Shown here in pieces: positions 33,611 to 47,286 of a stretch of DNA of 64,000 bases (position 1 is the first letter of the stretch; each line of letters starts with the position of its first letter). The position numbers and the translations under genes were made by a program. The notes under the pieces are model-generated. The model made no database searches. It was not told the DNA's origin and was given only the letters and a program-made list of their open reading frames with translations. Origin of the DNA: Vitellaria paradoxa (Eukaryota > Streptophyta > Magnoliopsida > Ericales > Sapotaceae); the NCBI GenBank assembly GCA_019916065.1, contig CM034238.1, forward strand, positions 37,539,375-37,603,374, in the 5' to 3' direction.

Positions 33611-34401
33611 TAAATGTGTGGTGCTTGGTTTAAAAAAAATAAAAATAAAAATTAGTGTGAAAATATAATAAAAGTTAGAAAAATTAATAAAATTTAGAAT
33701 AATTGTTTAGTGTAATTTAATATTAATTATATTAAAGTAAAATTATTTTAAATTTAAAAATAAAAATAACAAATATTATTTATTAATTTTAAGTAATTTC
33801 ATTTCTTTATCTTTTTAGAACTTATTTCCAAATATAGTCACCTAAAATATTTTTTTATTAGAAAAAAATTCTTAAAATAGTTTTCAAAAATTTTACTTTT
33901 TAAAAATAATTTTCTAAAACTAAAACTAAATGCGACCAAATTATTTTTAAGAATATATATATAAAATGAAGAAAAAAATATATATAGTGAGCCATGATAT
34001 AACTAAATTAAAGATATGTATTAAATATGTGCTACACATACGAATTGGAGGAAAACAAAAAAACATTTAAAATTATTTTTAGTTAAATATAATAGTTATT
34101 CATAATTATTTACTAAATATCTATATAGTTTCATGTATTGTTTATGATTTCAAATTATTGAAACAAAAGTTAAAATAATTAAATAAAAATAATAATTTTT
34201 TATCACTTTTGCTAACTAATTAGTTTATAAAGGAGCACTTCTTGCAACCAATTGGTTAGTAAAAGTGTTAAAAAATTATGACAAAAAAGTTAAAGTAATT
34301 AAATAAAAATCATAAAGGGGTACCTTTGCAACCAACTGGTCGCCAAAAGTGATAAAGGTTTGTTTATATATACAAAAAAGTGTAAAATATATATACAAAT
34401 A

Positions 34402-34485
34402 ATAGCTTGGCCTAGTGGCCAACCACATGAACTTCCAAAGAAATGGCACGAGTTCGAATCTCAGCAGCAACAATCAAAATCTCAA
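34402..34485 (+). mobile_element. tRNA-like (SINE-type) promoter segment in CACTA interior, unit 2
   Basis: The same A-box-like TAGCTTGGCCTAGTGG and B-box-like GAGTTCGAATCTC as in unit 1. Confidence 0.4.
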
Positions 34486-34515
34486 AAATATAGATTTAAT
34501 ATGTGGTGCGCAATC

Positions 34516-34802
34516 GTAGGTCAACACGTGGCAGAATCATAGGTTGACACTTGGCATAACACAAGTTGCCATATAGCATGATGACATATCAGCAAATGAT
34601 GCCACGTGAATCGTAGGTCGACACGTGGCAGAATCATAGGTCGACACATGGCATAACACAAGTTGCCATGTGGCATGATGACATGTCAGCAAATGATGCC
34701 ACATGAATCTAGGTGACACGTGGCAGAATCATAGGTTGACACGTGGCATAGCACAAGTTGCCATGTGGCATAATGACATGTCAGCAAATGATGCCACGTG
34801 GC
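34516..34802. repeat. Minisatellite, about 96-bp period, rich in ACGTG, unit 2
   Basis: Three copies collinear with 9081-9370. Several ACGTG words that are mutated in unit 1 are intact here, and vice versa. Confidence 0.8.
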
Positions 34803-35736
34803 GCCACATTTGAATTTTTATTTTTTTAGCAGTTGGTAATTACCAAGTACATTTCGGTTGGTACATTACCAACTGACATTTCGGTGGGTAAAATACCAAC
34901 TAACAATATCGGTTGCTACAAAGTAAATTTCGGTTGGTATATTATGAAATATCAATTTAATATTCAATAACAAATTACCAACCAAAAGTTAAACAATACC
35001 AACTAACAAATCAGTTGGCAATTACCAACTTAAGAATCAGTTGGCAATAACAACTTCGGTTGGTAATTACCAACCAAAATTTTGAAACTTAATTTCATAC
35101 CAATAAGATATTACCAACAGATTTATTTAATTTACTAACCGAAATTCAGTTGGTAATTACCAACCGACCTTAAAAATATTGGTTAATAAACATTACCAAC
35201 TAGGGTTTTTGCCACCAACCAAAATCGGTTGGTAATCAGTTGGTAATCCATGATTACCAACTGAATTTAGCTTATTACCAACTGATTTTGTTAGTTGGTA
35301 ATCAAGTCAGTTAGTAATCAGCCTTTTTCTAGTAGTGCAAGACAATAATATTCACACAGCACATTTCCAACAAAGTTTGGTTCTTTTAATTCTATCCATT
35401 TTGGCCCTGGACATGCCTAGTAATTTCATTGAGTGCTCTAGAGAATGTAGCCTTATCCATTCCCAAAGAAGCGGCCCCTTCACACTCAATATAGGTGATC
35501 TCTTATTAAGAGTATCCTGTTATACCCCACTTGGATTTTCAAGATATAAGGATCATTGAAAGCAGAGCTTATCCTAATACACAATTCAGGTCATCACTAT
35601 TCTTTTCATCATAGGAAAGGGTAGAGGAATTAATCCCTTAGTGATCTCAACGAGTACCCCCACAATTCAGTTGTCCCTTTGAACCTAGATCTTGGGATCT
35701 CTAGTCAACTAGATTGGGTTGCCATTGTGGAGATTC

Positions 35737-38271
35737 TCAATTTATAGGCTTTAAACCCATTCCTCTAGATGAATTATACACTTGATCTCTAGTTAAGCCC
35801 TTTGTTAAAGGATCAACAATATTATCCTTTGATCTTACGTAATCAATGGATATTATTCCATTAGGGATCCATTGTCTCACGGTATTGTGTCTACGACGTA
35901 TATGTCATGACTTACCGTTATACATATTATTTTGCGCCCTTCCTATTGCTGATTGACTATCAAAATGTATGCAAATAGCGGACACAAATTTTGGCCACAT
36001 AGGCATGTCCTCTAAAAAGTTACGAAGCCACTCAGCTTCTTCCCCCGTCTTATCTAATACTATAAACTCAGATTCCATAGTAGATCTGGCTGTACACGTT
36101 TGGCTAGAGGATTTCCACGAAATAACTACACCCCCAAGTGTAAAGACATATCCAATGAATATACAATCAATAGTTTTAGGTCCAGTTTTAGTCATTTAGG
36201 AGTTGGAATCGCAATCTTAGCTAAACACCCCCACACTCTTAAGAATTTATAGGTAGGTTCTCGACCATTCCATAATTCATGAGGAGTTTTATCCAATTTT
36301 TTATGGGGTATTTTGTTGAGAACATAATTTGCGGAAAGCAAAGCTTCCCCACACAAATTCTGGGGTGAACCAGAACTTATTAACATAGCATTCATCATTT
36401 CTTTTAAAATTCTATTCTTACATTCAGCAATAACATTTTGCTGAGGTGCGTAAGGTGCAGTTGTTTGATGAATAATGCCATATGCAGCATAAATTTGCGC
36501 AAATGGTGAGTCATATTCACCACCTCTATCACTTCTTAGCATTTTAATTTTCTTACTAAGTTGGTTCTCAACTTCATTTTTATATTGTATAAATATGTCC
36601 AATGCTTCATCTTTGCTTCTTAGCAAATATACATAACAGTATCTTGTACAATCATCGATAAAAAACTTTTTACCACCTCTAGTTTGAACATACTTGAAAT
36701 CACAAATGTCTGTGTGAATTAATTCTAGAGGTTCAGTGCTTCTTTCAATTGAGTGAAAAAGAAGCTTTAACCAATTTGGCTTCAACACAAGTTTCACACT
36801 TATGTTCCATGTTAATATTAAATTTTGGCAAAATATTTAAATTCATTAATCTTCTTAGAGTGCCAAAATTCACATGTCCTAATCTACCATGCCAAACATC
36901 AACAGGCTCAAGCAAGTAAGCAGAAGATAAATTATTATTAATCTTTGGTACAATAGTCATTACGTTTAGTTTGAAGAGGCCATCACATATGTACCCCTTT
37001 CCAACATACATACCATTTTTAGTCAATACAAATTTATCAGACTCAAATACTAGTCTAAACCCTTTCTTGCTCAATACTGACCTTAAAACCAAATTCTTGC
37101 GAATATCAGGCACATGAAGTACATCATTAAGAGTAAGCTCCTTTCCTGAAGTCATTTTCAGCACAATCTTTCCTTTTCCTTCAACCTTGGAGGTTGCTGA
37201 ATTACCCATATATAATTGTTCCCGTTCCACTGCTTGGTAAGATGAGAACATCCACCTATTGGTATAAATGTGACGAGTGGCTCTAGTGTCCACCCACCAT
37301 TCCTTTGGATTACTTCCAATCAGGCTCACTTCAAAGACAACTGCTAAAAGATGCATATCATCCACATGACTCTCTACTTCAGTTATATTAGCTTGATTTG
37401 TTTTCTTCCTTTTCTTGGAAGGCTCTTGAGCTTTCTGCATGCGATAGTCTTTTGCTCAATGGCCAGGTTTCTCACAAATATAGCATTTTCCTTGAACCCT
37501 TTTAAAGCTGCCAGTATTTGAGCTTTCTCCAGTGTACTTCCTTTTCTTACTGTTGGTATGTTTCACTTGCTCTATCACATTAGGTTTGGACACCATGTGC
37601 TGATATCCACTTTTCTTATTAGAATTGCGGTTATCTTCCTCTATCCTCAATCTCACAATAAGATCTTCAAGTTTCATCTTCTTACGCTTATGCTTGAGGT
37701 AATTTTTGAATTCTTTGCAAGATGGTGGTAGTTTCTCAATTATTGCAGCAACTTGGAATGACTCACTAATTATCATCCCCTCAGCATGTATCTCATGTAT
37801 GATTACTTGGAGATCTTGACCTTGATGGATTACACTCTTTGAATCAATCATTTTGTACTCAAGAAATTTGTCAACTGCGAATTTCTTCGAGCCAGCATCT
37901 TCTGTCTTGTACTTTTTGTCTAAAGATTCCCAAAGTTCCTTAGATGTTTTTATTGGACTATAGACGTTATATAACATGTTATCCAATTCATTGAGGATAT
38001 AATTACGGCATAAGAAATCGGCATGTTTCCATGCCTCAACCGCTGCCACAACATGACTGTCAGTCTCATCCTCATCCAAATGTGGCACATCTTCCTTAAG
38101 AAATTTTGCCAAATTCAGTGTTATGAGATAAAATAGCATTTTTTGTTGCCATCTTTTAAAATCGATACCACTGAATTTTTTTGGTTTCTCACCATGGCCT
38201 ATAGGTACATTAGGAGCAGTGATCGGTGTTACAGCCGGAGCAGTAACAGAATTTACCGTCTCACTTGCCAT
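35737..38271 (-). pseudogene. Copia gag-pol pseudogene with integrase-RNase H fusion, unit 2
   Basis: Minus strand from ATG at 38271. Gag (38271-37456) ends at the same TGA inside the zinc knuckle, here CYICEKPGH then stop. Protease again reads DTRA. The integrase core is open from about 36797 to 36192 and keeps the three acidic residues, but the neighbourhood of the Glu is altered ([11 protein letters not shown] in place of QQNGIAERKNR). The same integrase-to-RNase H junction follows (36195-35905), and the same TGA precedes HIRRRHN. The shared lesions predate the duplication; the integrase substitutions are private. Confidence 0.9.
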
Positions 38272-39536
38272 ATTTTCAAATCTAGAAAATAGACAAATTT
38301 AAAATTAAGAATAACCAATTAAATAATTAAAAAAATACAAAGCCAATTTTTCCTTCCAAAAATATTCCAAGATAAAATGTGCTAATAACTTATTTTGCAC
38401 AAATATATATATATATCTTTTCCAATTAAGGCAGATTACAAAACCTTCAATTTTACCATGCAACACAATAGACACAATGAATTGCAGAAATTCTGCACAG
38501 TAAATTGTAGAATAACACAGGAAAATTTAAATTTTATTTTAAATTTCAAAATTTTCAGTGATGCAGATAAATATAAAGTTCTATTGAAAAAAAATTGGTG
38601 CAATAAAGAAATGAATCTGTGGCAAAATTATCTATTCAAACAGATATGGACTATATACAGTTATGAATTGAATACAAGATAACTGTTCACACAAAACCAC
38701 TGGAATTGAAATAGAAGCAACTCGAGAGAGAAAGAAAAAAAAAATCTACCGAATTAATTGGGTTGCAGTCTAGCAATCCAATTGATTATCAATTCCCACA
38801 CCAATTCCTACAAAGTCAATTTGACTTTGCTTGAAATGACTTGAAAAGACAATCAGATGATAAAGCTACAATGCTAAGTAATTTAAAAACACAAATATAT
38901 ATTAATATATATTATTTGTAAAGAAACACAAACCAGTGATATCAAGGTTCAATCTTCAAACTAATGTACTTACGTATTTTAATGCAAAAGCATAAAACAT
39001 ACACACAGTGGATAAATCTAAATTTGATTTAATGGTTAAACAATTCAAATTAGAGTATCAAAACCGAAAAAGCAAATAACTTTTAATCAGGAGGAAAAAT
39101 TGTGCATTGATGTTCTGTAACAGAACACTTCAAAATAAAAATGAGAAGTTTTCCAAACGTCAATTAATTTTGAGATGTCTGGCCACTGGGTGGTGCACAA
39201 AAACTGAGCATTTAAGGGGAAGATTTAAGCACCACAGAAAGTGATCAATTTCAGTATAGAATGGAAAAATCATGCAGTCCAGGACGTAGTAACAGAAAGA
39301 AATTGTTCGGGAACTGACAAAAGAAAAAAGACAGTGCGGTGAACCGACACAAAACCAATCAATTAATTTTGGAAAACCACATCAAACCGAAAATTGAAAA
39401 CCACAGAGTCTGAAAATGCAATTCCGTAACACACAATTTTTTTTTTTTTTAATTTTATAACACAACAAATAACCATAGAAATTAAAACAGTGACTGGACC
39501 AACAAAAAAAAAATCAGTCTTAAGATTGTTGTCAAT
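38272..39536 (-). other. Copia 5' leader between LTR and gag, unit 2
   Basis: Non-coding, AT-rich and collinear with 12866-14125. The plus-strand open frame at 38395-38682 is not kept in the other units. Confidence 0.6.
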
Positions 39537-40301
39537 ATTAGTCAAATCAGTCACTGTTTATGGAGAATAAATAAAAAAAATCAGAAATAAAACTTACAAT
39601 TTTCAGTGAAATTTAGATGCACTTTGATCAAGTTTAATGTTGAACATTATCTCCTTAAGACTGAATTCGTCCCCCACAAGACTTCTAGTTTTAACGGACG
39701 TCAGTCTCTCAGAGTAGAATGATCACACATACACACAATTTGTATGTTCTTGCGAGCCAAACTTTGCTTGTATTCTTTGTATGCAAAAAATGAATTTTCT
39801 TAAGCAAAAGAATTTTGTATGTAATATTTTTAATGAAAAAAAATCCAACCCTTTTTTATGCAAAGATGAATGTTTAAATAATTAGCCATTAGTCATATCT
39901 ATTGGAAGAATAGATATAACCATTCATGAAGAGGAGCATCTATTCATAGAACAGACATGTCTGTCAAAGAAGGGACACTCCAAAACGACGTAGTTTTAGA
40001 GATAATAATTTGACCAGGCTAATAGTTAGAGCAAGTTAATGGGCCAAAGAATTATTTAAGCCCAAAATCCATTAAAAGATTAATTAAGCCCAAAATTTAT
40101 TCAGGCCCACTGTGGTCCTCACTTTGAAGCCAATTTTCATTCACATAATTCATGATTTTGAACATGTGAATACATGAAATTAATATTCTTACATAATTAT
40201 ATTAATTCCGCATTTGATCCATAATTAATAATATATGGACCTCACATAAATATTGGCTTTAAAGTCAATAAAATTCATAGTTAAAAGCATGAATTCCAAT
40301 A
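39537..40301 (-). repeat. 5' LTR of copia element, unit 2
   Basis: A 765-bp LTR starting TGTTGTCAATATT and ending CCAATA, sharing both terminal mutations with unit 1. Confidence 0.9.
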
Positions 40302-40306
40302 GATTT

Positions 40307-42424
40307 ATTATTTAAGCCGATGACTTGGTGGACTACATGCATGTGTCGAATATTGTCTCTTTATTTTTATCTTAGTAATATTAGGTTTAGATTTTGGGTA
40401 TATAGTTAGAATCCGACCAAATACTAGGTCAATGTTGAGTTTTCAAACACTCTTAAGTCTTTTATTACGTTATCAAGTTTTTTTTTTTTTTTTTAATGAG
40501 TATATAACTAGTTTTTGAATTGTTAATGCCCAAGAATCGGCAACAAATTGTTTTAAATAAATAGAAAAAATATGATTGTATAAAAAAATATATTGAAAAA
40601 GAGAATCACAATGATATTGAAAAGACAGAGAGTTACAATTAAAAAATATATATAAATATATATTTGTTTACGTTTACTATCTTCAAATAATAGACTCAGA
40701 AATAATTCGTATTATTCCAATTATTTTCTATAACAAATTCTTGTGATCAAGACATTTTCCCAAAAAAAACAAATATTAGAAATTAGTTAACTGCCTTTTA
40801 ATCCAACAAATTCCTATAAATTAAATTTTTGTAGAAATTTGTAAGAATATTGAATGATGCACGGATTGGTTCCAAAATTAAGTCTATATTGTAGGAATCT
40901 TCATTAGGGTCTATAATGCATGTGAACATAACCGATTTGAATTGCATTGTAAAATGACAAAAATGCCCCTAGCCCATCAATAACACTCATCTACTCTCTC
41001 TCTCTGTCATAGTTTCCTTATTATTAAAATAGTTTATTTTATTAAAATATTTTATTAAATTATTTTAGTTTTATTAAATCTAATAATAATTTTTTATTAA
41101 ATTAAGTTATAATGATACATTTTTATTAAAATTAATTATTATTAAAAATTAATTTTTATAAAATTAAATTAATTAATTTAAATATATTTTATTAAATTAA
41201 TTATTCAAATAAGTTTTAAATATATTTATTGAATTCAATTAATTTAAGATAATTAATTTTTTTAATTTTTAATAGTTAATTATTTATATATATATTTTTC
41301 TTCGATCAAACTTAATTTTAGTGGAGAACATTTTTGAAAAAATTAATAATTTTTAAATTTTATCCTATCATGATCAAAATAATATTTATAAATTACAAAA
41401 GTTAAAACTATAAAAAATTAAAAATTAAAAGGTGTGTTCCAACAGATTTTGCAAGAATTTAAAAAAACAAGTGATCTAACATTTATACAAAAAAATACAC
41501 AAAACTCTAAAAATTTTGAAAATCATCCACTAAAATTTTAACACGTGTGCTTTTATATAATTTTAATAATTTATATCAAATCAAACATAAACATTTAACA
41601 ATCATTACACAATAATTTCAAAACTTACTTTTGGAAACTTTTGGTAATGGTTGGAGCTCCAAACGAACTACATAGTCTAGTTGGGAAATACATTAAACCA
41701 GCTCACACAAATTTTTGCCCGAAATTTTGCCGTGTACACATATACACACAGACATGCATCTTTGTCAGAAATGATAAGGACGTTGGTCCATATCTTTGTC
41801 TTGTTCTTTGCTTCTTTTCTTTTCTTTTCTATGTTCTGTTTTATTTACTTTATTATTATTATTATTATTATTATTTGTATTATTCCCAAAGAAAAGTCAA
41901 AAAAGAGGAACGCAATTCTCCTTTCACCGGGTCAGAGGCGTTTCACTTTCACAAGTTGCAGTTCCTCAGCCTTACTACTTGCTTTTTAGAGCTTTTTTAG
42001 TAATAAATTATTAAAATTGGTCAATTTTACTAATACGATATTAATAGTTTAAAACTTATGAATTTACTATAATTAGTGAAATAAATATATGACTAACAGC
42101 ACTTAAGATTAGCTTGAGTAGCTCGTGATTTTACTTTTCACATAAACCACACCAATTCGATTATTGACTCAATTGTTAAAGGACAGTGTGTTCTTTTATT
42201 TCAGAAGAGAGGTTGAAGAGTATTTTAAAAAAATAAAAGAGTTTCACCAAAATTATAAGTTCATTAATTTTTAAGTTTCACCAATACCTCTAATTTTATC
42301 TATATAATGATATAGGTATAATAAAATTCAAGTCAATCCACAATCCCATATGGTTTCAAATTCGGAAGATGGGTAAATTCAAATTATATTATGACAACTT
42401 CTAGGTCAAAACAAGAATTCGGTC

Positions 42425-42458
<34 letters not shown>

Positions 42459-42742
42459 AAAAAAAATTCTAATTCCAATACAAACCCAAATTATGGGAAT
42501 GAAATCTATTTGGAGATTGAAGCCTAATTATCTTGTGAGACCACAAAGATAATCTGCCAACAGGATTGTTTTTTAAAAGAAAAAAAAATTAAATGAGCCC
42601 TAAATAGAATAAATAGCTATTAATGAAACAAAATTAGTCCAACATAAAAGACCCAAGTAATAAATAGGGCCAGTTATTAACTAGGCCTTTAAAAAAAGCG
42701 TGGTAATCTAAATACTTGGAAACTAGGCTAAAATTATATAAC
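40307..42742. other. AT-rich intergenic DNA, unit 2
   Basis: Collinear with 14906-17391 and without recognised genes. It includes the (ATT)n-rich tracts at 41030-41290 and the short GA tract listed separately. Confidence 0.55.
42429..42456. repeat. GA microsatellite, unit 2
   Basis: A (GA)n of about 28 bp, much shorter than the orthologous tract at 17009-17104. Confidence 0.95.
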
Positions 42743-42756
42743 TCAATAAAATTAGG

Positions 42757-43078
42757 AACCCCAAGGGGTTAGATGGGATGGTCTTGGACTGGGACTTAGG
42801 GGCTTACCACCCCAAGGTCTCAAGTTCAAGTCTCCTCTCTAGCAAAACTTGGGGCCAGCCTCCCGGGCGTAAAGCGTAGTAAAGGTTGGTAGGACGGGCC
42901 TCCTTGGCTGGACGAACCGTATCCAGTTCTTGGGTGTGGGTCCGACTCCCCGCCGCTACGCGAGTTCGCGATTTACCGCTATACATATTGAGGGGCCGGT
43001 ATGTGTAGTACAAACCAAAAGAGATTTACTCTCTAGGGGTTTGGCCTAGGGAGTGATCTCTCGAGGTCAAATCCTTTT
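42757..43078 (+). mobile_element. tRNA-derived SINE with 14-bp target duplication, unit 2
   Basis: A 322-bp copy orthologous to 17406-17728, flanked by TCAATAAAATTAGG at 42743-42756 and 43079-43092. The B box is closer to consensus here (AAGTTCAAGTCTCC). Confidence 0.72.
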
Positions 43079-43092
43079 TCAATAAAATTAGG

Positions 43093-44218
43093 GTCCAATG
43101 GTTACGAAAAATAATAAATAAAAAATTTGTTACCACGATCATTATGTCAAATACACAATTAAAATTTGTTTCGAGGCAATATTTTGTTGGAACAAAAATT
43201 TTAACCCTAAGTTTGAATTTTAAAATTAACTAAATAATAAATTTGAATATCTTATTTGCAGGAAAGAATCATCACAAATCACAAATAGCTCCTAATTCAA
43301 ATAATACAACCAAAATATCTAAATTTGTAATTTAAAAAATCATTAACCTAGTCCAAATGGAATTCGATTCTCAAATTCTGGTGATGCACCTAAAGATTTA
43401 GAGATCAGACACATGGTTATCCAAAACCCTCTAAAAATAAACAAAACTGCTATGAAGAAAAGAATGAATGAAGGAAGTCAAAAATAGAGGGATCAATTGA
43501 GGGAAAAAAGAAAGAAATAATAAAGGGGAGAGAGGTAAAAAAAAGAAAAAAGTTTCAAACACTCTAAAAACTTGAAACTTGAAGATTTTGCAACAACATT
43601 CCGAATATGGCTATAAATAGAAGGTTCCACATAAGAATGATGTAAAGTTTATTCTTTTTTTTTTTTTTTGTAACCTAAAGTCTTCATACTCTGAATTTTT
43701 TAATAGAAGTCTTAAAATTTCTCTTAAATTCTCTACATTTATATACATCCTTAATTTTTGTATTATTTTCATTTCTTTATTAATTGGAGCAATAAATTAG
43801 AAACAAAATCCGTTAAGAAAATATTCAACAGTATTGTGGGATAGTGATAATTTGGGAATATGAGTTTAACGAAAAACTTCGATTGCTTCCTAAAAAGAAA
43901 TTTGCGTAAACAACAAATATTATTTTATCAAGCAACCAAGCAGCTCTAAACATGAGTTAGATTTTAAATAAGGCACATTGATTAATCACATAAAATGATA
44001 AATTATAACTGATAAAATGTGATTAATCAATGATTAAATAGAGTAAATAATGATTATTCCATAATTTATAATACATCTTGTTCACAGATGAGAAAAGGCT
44101 AAGTGCATGGTAATTGTCTGTAAAGCACGGAAGAAGGAAAAGCAGTCACAAGGACCCGTCAGACAGCTATTTGGAGGGTGTCTCATTTGCATGAACCTTA
44201 CCATAATAGAATGTTGAG

Positions 44219-44259
<41 letters not shown>

Positions 44260-45733
44260 AAGAAATAAAACAAGAAATAGAAAAAATCTTCCAAGTGTTG
44301 CACTTCCCTTTGGACGCTAGTCCAGAGGGTGCCTTGTTTGCGAAACCATTTGAAAGATAGAAAGTTAGGACCAAAAATCATGAAAAGGAAATGGATAAGT
44401 AAGTCTTACCTTCAGACGGCTGTTTTGGAGGGCATTTTGTTTATAGGCAAGTTCGTATGACAGAAAGTGAGCTAAGTTTCAAGTGATTAAAAGAACTTCA
44501 GTGTGGACTTACCCTTCAAGGGACTTGGAGATGGTGCTACTGTGCAGACAGTACAACTTGTAAATTTTTACAGACTTGAAATTATATCAATTTTGTAGTT
44601 ATTCTGTCATTCATGAAAATAGTTTCGCAGCTAGAAGATGTGAGGGTTTTTTGACTTTTATAAAATATATGTAATATTTCATTATGGTCAGTCTTGTTTC
44701 TCTTACTATGCGTAGCTAAATTTTCATTACCCATTCTCAATATAAGAAGTGCTGTAGTTAGGATATAATTCAAAATTTTCCACCATGGATTGCAGTTTAA
44801 AACCTTAAAGAAGAAAGTAAGAAATTTATAATCATTCTTGATATTTATGGGTTAGAAATCATGGAAACGTAGTTACAATCCCACTTCTGTGTGTCTGGTT
44901 TCTAACCCTTACATGCAGAATACTCGATCCAATGGCATGATTCACAAAATTAAAAGAAAAAAAATAAAATCATAATTTATTCTCAATATTTTTAATCACT
45001 TTAAAAGAAAAACTATTCGATCCATCTACACCAAGTTATAATTGGATTGAGTTATAAAGTAAGAAAACTTGAATAATAACCTTAACGAAAGCTTCCAGCT
45101 TTCTGTCATCACATGCATAGCAGAAAACATTAGTTTATGTACCTCCTGGAGAATCTCTTTTTGTAATTAATTTGTACATAGGGGTATGCCCCCAAGATGA
45201 TGTAAGTATTTCCCAATGAATCCAAATTACACTTAATTACCAAAAAAAAAAAAAAAAAAACTTAACGAAAGCTTAGATTGAATTGAGATGAGTTTTCTTC
45301 CATTACTTTGATGAACTTAAAAAAAAAAAAAAGAAAAAATCACAACCTAATTTACAAACAACAAATTTCTCTTAGTGAATCTTAGAGTTTCATTTTAATT
45401 TTCTTGTAAAAAATTTTCAAAAGATTCTCATTTCCTTAAGTTTGACCCCAAATTCTCACCAAGTTATATTCTAGATTAACTCTCGTGCACTTGTGAGGTT
45501 TTGTTTTTCCACTATTTTGCAAGAACAGAGTTCAAAAGCAGTCACACACATTGAGTTCAAATTCAACTCGTTAAAATCATGAATTAAGACTATTTGATTC
45601 TATAAAAATTATCACTTCGATTTTAACTCCAAAATTTAAAATTAGGTAAATATTTGTTGAATTCTTGGTCTAACTTGGACATGCACACCTTTCATTTTAC
45701 CCTCTCTTATTAGAGAAGACCAAGTCATAGTGC
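43093..45733. other. AT-rich intergenic DNA, unit 2
   Basis: Collinear with 17743-20367. The poly(A) run at 44223-44258 is followed by a duplicated ACAAGAAATA motif absent from unit 1. No gene is recognised. Confidence 0.5.
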
Positions 45734-45741
45734 CTATTTAG

Positions 45742-46182
45742 TAGGGTTGGAAACGAGTTGACATAAGCACAGCTCAATCTATTTATGCCGAGTTCGAACT
45801 CGAACTCAAGTTTATTTAAACTTTTATATAGGATCGATTTTGACTCAATAAAAAATAATTTAGGCTCGAGATCCGTTCGTAAATAATTTGATTAAATCAG
45901 AACGACGTTGATTTATTCTAAAATATAATAAATAAAATATTATAAAAAATATAATAAAGTTTTATTAAAAATATTAAAATATTATAAAATATATATAATA
46001 TTTTATTGAGTCGACTCATGATCTTCCGAGTCGATCTTTTCTAAACTCAAACTCAAGCTCAAGCTCAAGCTCAAATATAAATAAGTTACGAATCAAGTTC
46101 GATCCAAGCTTCTTTTAGTAACAATTCGAACTCGAGCCAAATTCAAATAGCTCGCAAATAACTCAATTCATTTCAACCCCTA
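45742..46182. mobile_element. hAT-like MITE, unit 2
   Basis: A 441-bp copy orthologous to 20376-20815. The target duplication CTATTTAG lies at 45734-45741 and 46183-46190. Confidence 0.82.
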
Positions 46183-46457
46183 CTATTTAGAGAGCCAAAT
46201 TTTGGTAAAAATTAAATAACAAATAAATAAATTTTGGATTGTTTAGTGTGTTTCTCAAAAAATATATAAAAATTAGTAAAAGTTAAAAACAATTAGAGAA
46301 AGTTAGAGAATGTTAAAAATAGTTGGAAAATTTTTATTTAAAAAAAATGACTAAAAACGAATTAGAGATTTTTTACTAAATTTAATCGTCCAAACCCACA
46401 CTTGCTCCCTTAATGAATGATGGCACTTGAAATTCCTGATTATCTTTGGACTATGAA

Positions 46458-47098
46458 TATGTTTGATTTAGAAGATTGGATAATGAAATATAAGTAATAC
46501 CATGAGATAATCGATATAATTTGATATAGCATAGGATTGATTTTGTGTGTGAGATTATTTTTTTAGTATTTTATTGATGAGATATAAAATGGGATAAAAG
46601 ATATTATTCGACATAAAATATAATAGGAAATAATTTTGAAACTTTAGATTTTAGTGAGAAGCAAACGTGGGGTAGGCGATATGTAATACCACTACTCCTA
46701 GGCTGTGTTTATTTGTCGGTGTTTGTTTGTCGAGTATTTGTTTTGGAGGATTGGATTGTGTTTAACCAAGTTAACTATAGTTCTGTGTTTGGTTCGTAGT
46801 ATTAGAATTTCGGACTACACTATTTATCCCCTAAAATGGGGGATAAGTAATACCATGGGATAGTGATATTACATATCCTTAATCGTCGGATTTGTTTTCC
46901 ACAAAAATATAAATGTTCAAGTTATTTCCTGTCACATTTTATATCAAATTATATTTTTATTTCACTTTATATTCCATCAACCAAATATCAAAAGAATAAT
47001 CTCACATAAAAAAATTTATCTTATATTATATCTAATTTCATATATTATTGATGGTATTTTTTATACCCATTATCCAATCCCCAAATCAAGCATTGCCA
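46458..47098. repeat. Inverted-repeat element, possible MITE, unit 2
   Basis: Collinear with 21093-21730. The left arm TTTGATTTAGAAGATTGG has one change relative to unit 1. Confidence 0.4.
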
Positions 47099-47159
47099 AT
47101 AAGCCTTAGAAAATGATGAAAGTGCTATTGGGTTAATGAACTTGGGAGGCAATGGTGCC

Positions 47160-47286
47160 ACCTAAACCCAATAAGTTGTGTTGAAATCAAAGCTAACTAA
47201 ACCCAAGTTGTGTTGAAATCAAAGCTAACTAAACCCAAGTTGTCTGCAATCAAAGCTACCTAAACCCAAGTTGTGTTGAAATCAAA
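47160..47286 (+). repeat. 32-bp tandem repeat, unit 2
   Basis: Four copies, the third shortened (AAGTTGTCTGCAATC). Orthologous to 21794-21921. Confidence 0.85.

Larger units (their letters stand above)
31167..35337. mobile_element. Non-autonomous CACTA (En/Spm) transposon, unit 2
   Basis: A 4,171-bp copy orthologous to 5718-9931: the same CACTACTAGAAAAA ends, the same insertion point inside the copia 3' region, and the same mutated left target copy (TAA versus CAA at 35338-35340). Sharing the mutated target shows that units 1 and 2 inherited one insertion. Confidence 0.92.
30196..40301 (-). mobile_element. Ty1/copia LTR retrotransposon lacking RT, unit 2
   Basis: A 10,106-bp minus-strand element including the nested CACTA. 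The target duplication GATTT is at 30191-30195 and 40302-40306. Structure and internal RT deletion are as in unit 1, so the insertion predates the segmental duplication. Confidence 0.9.
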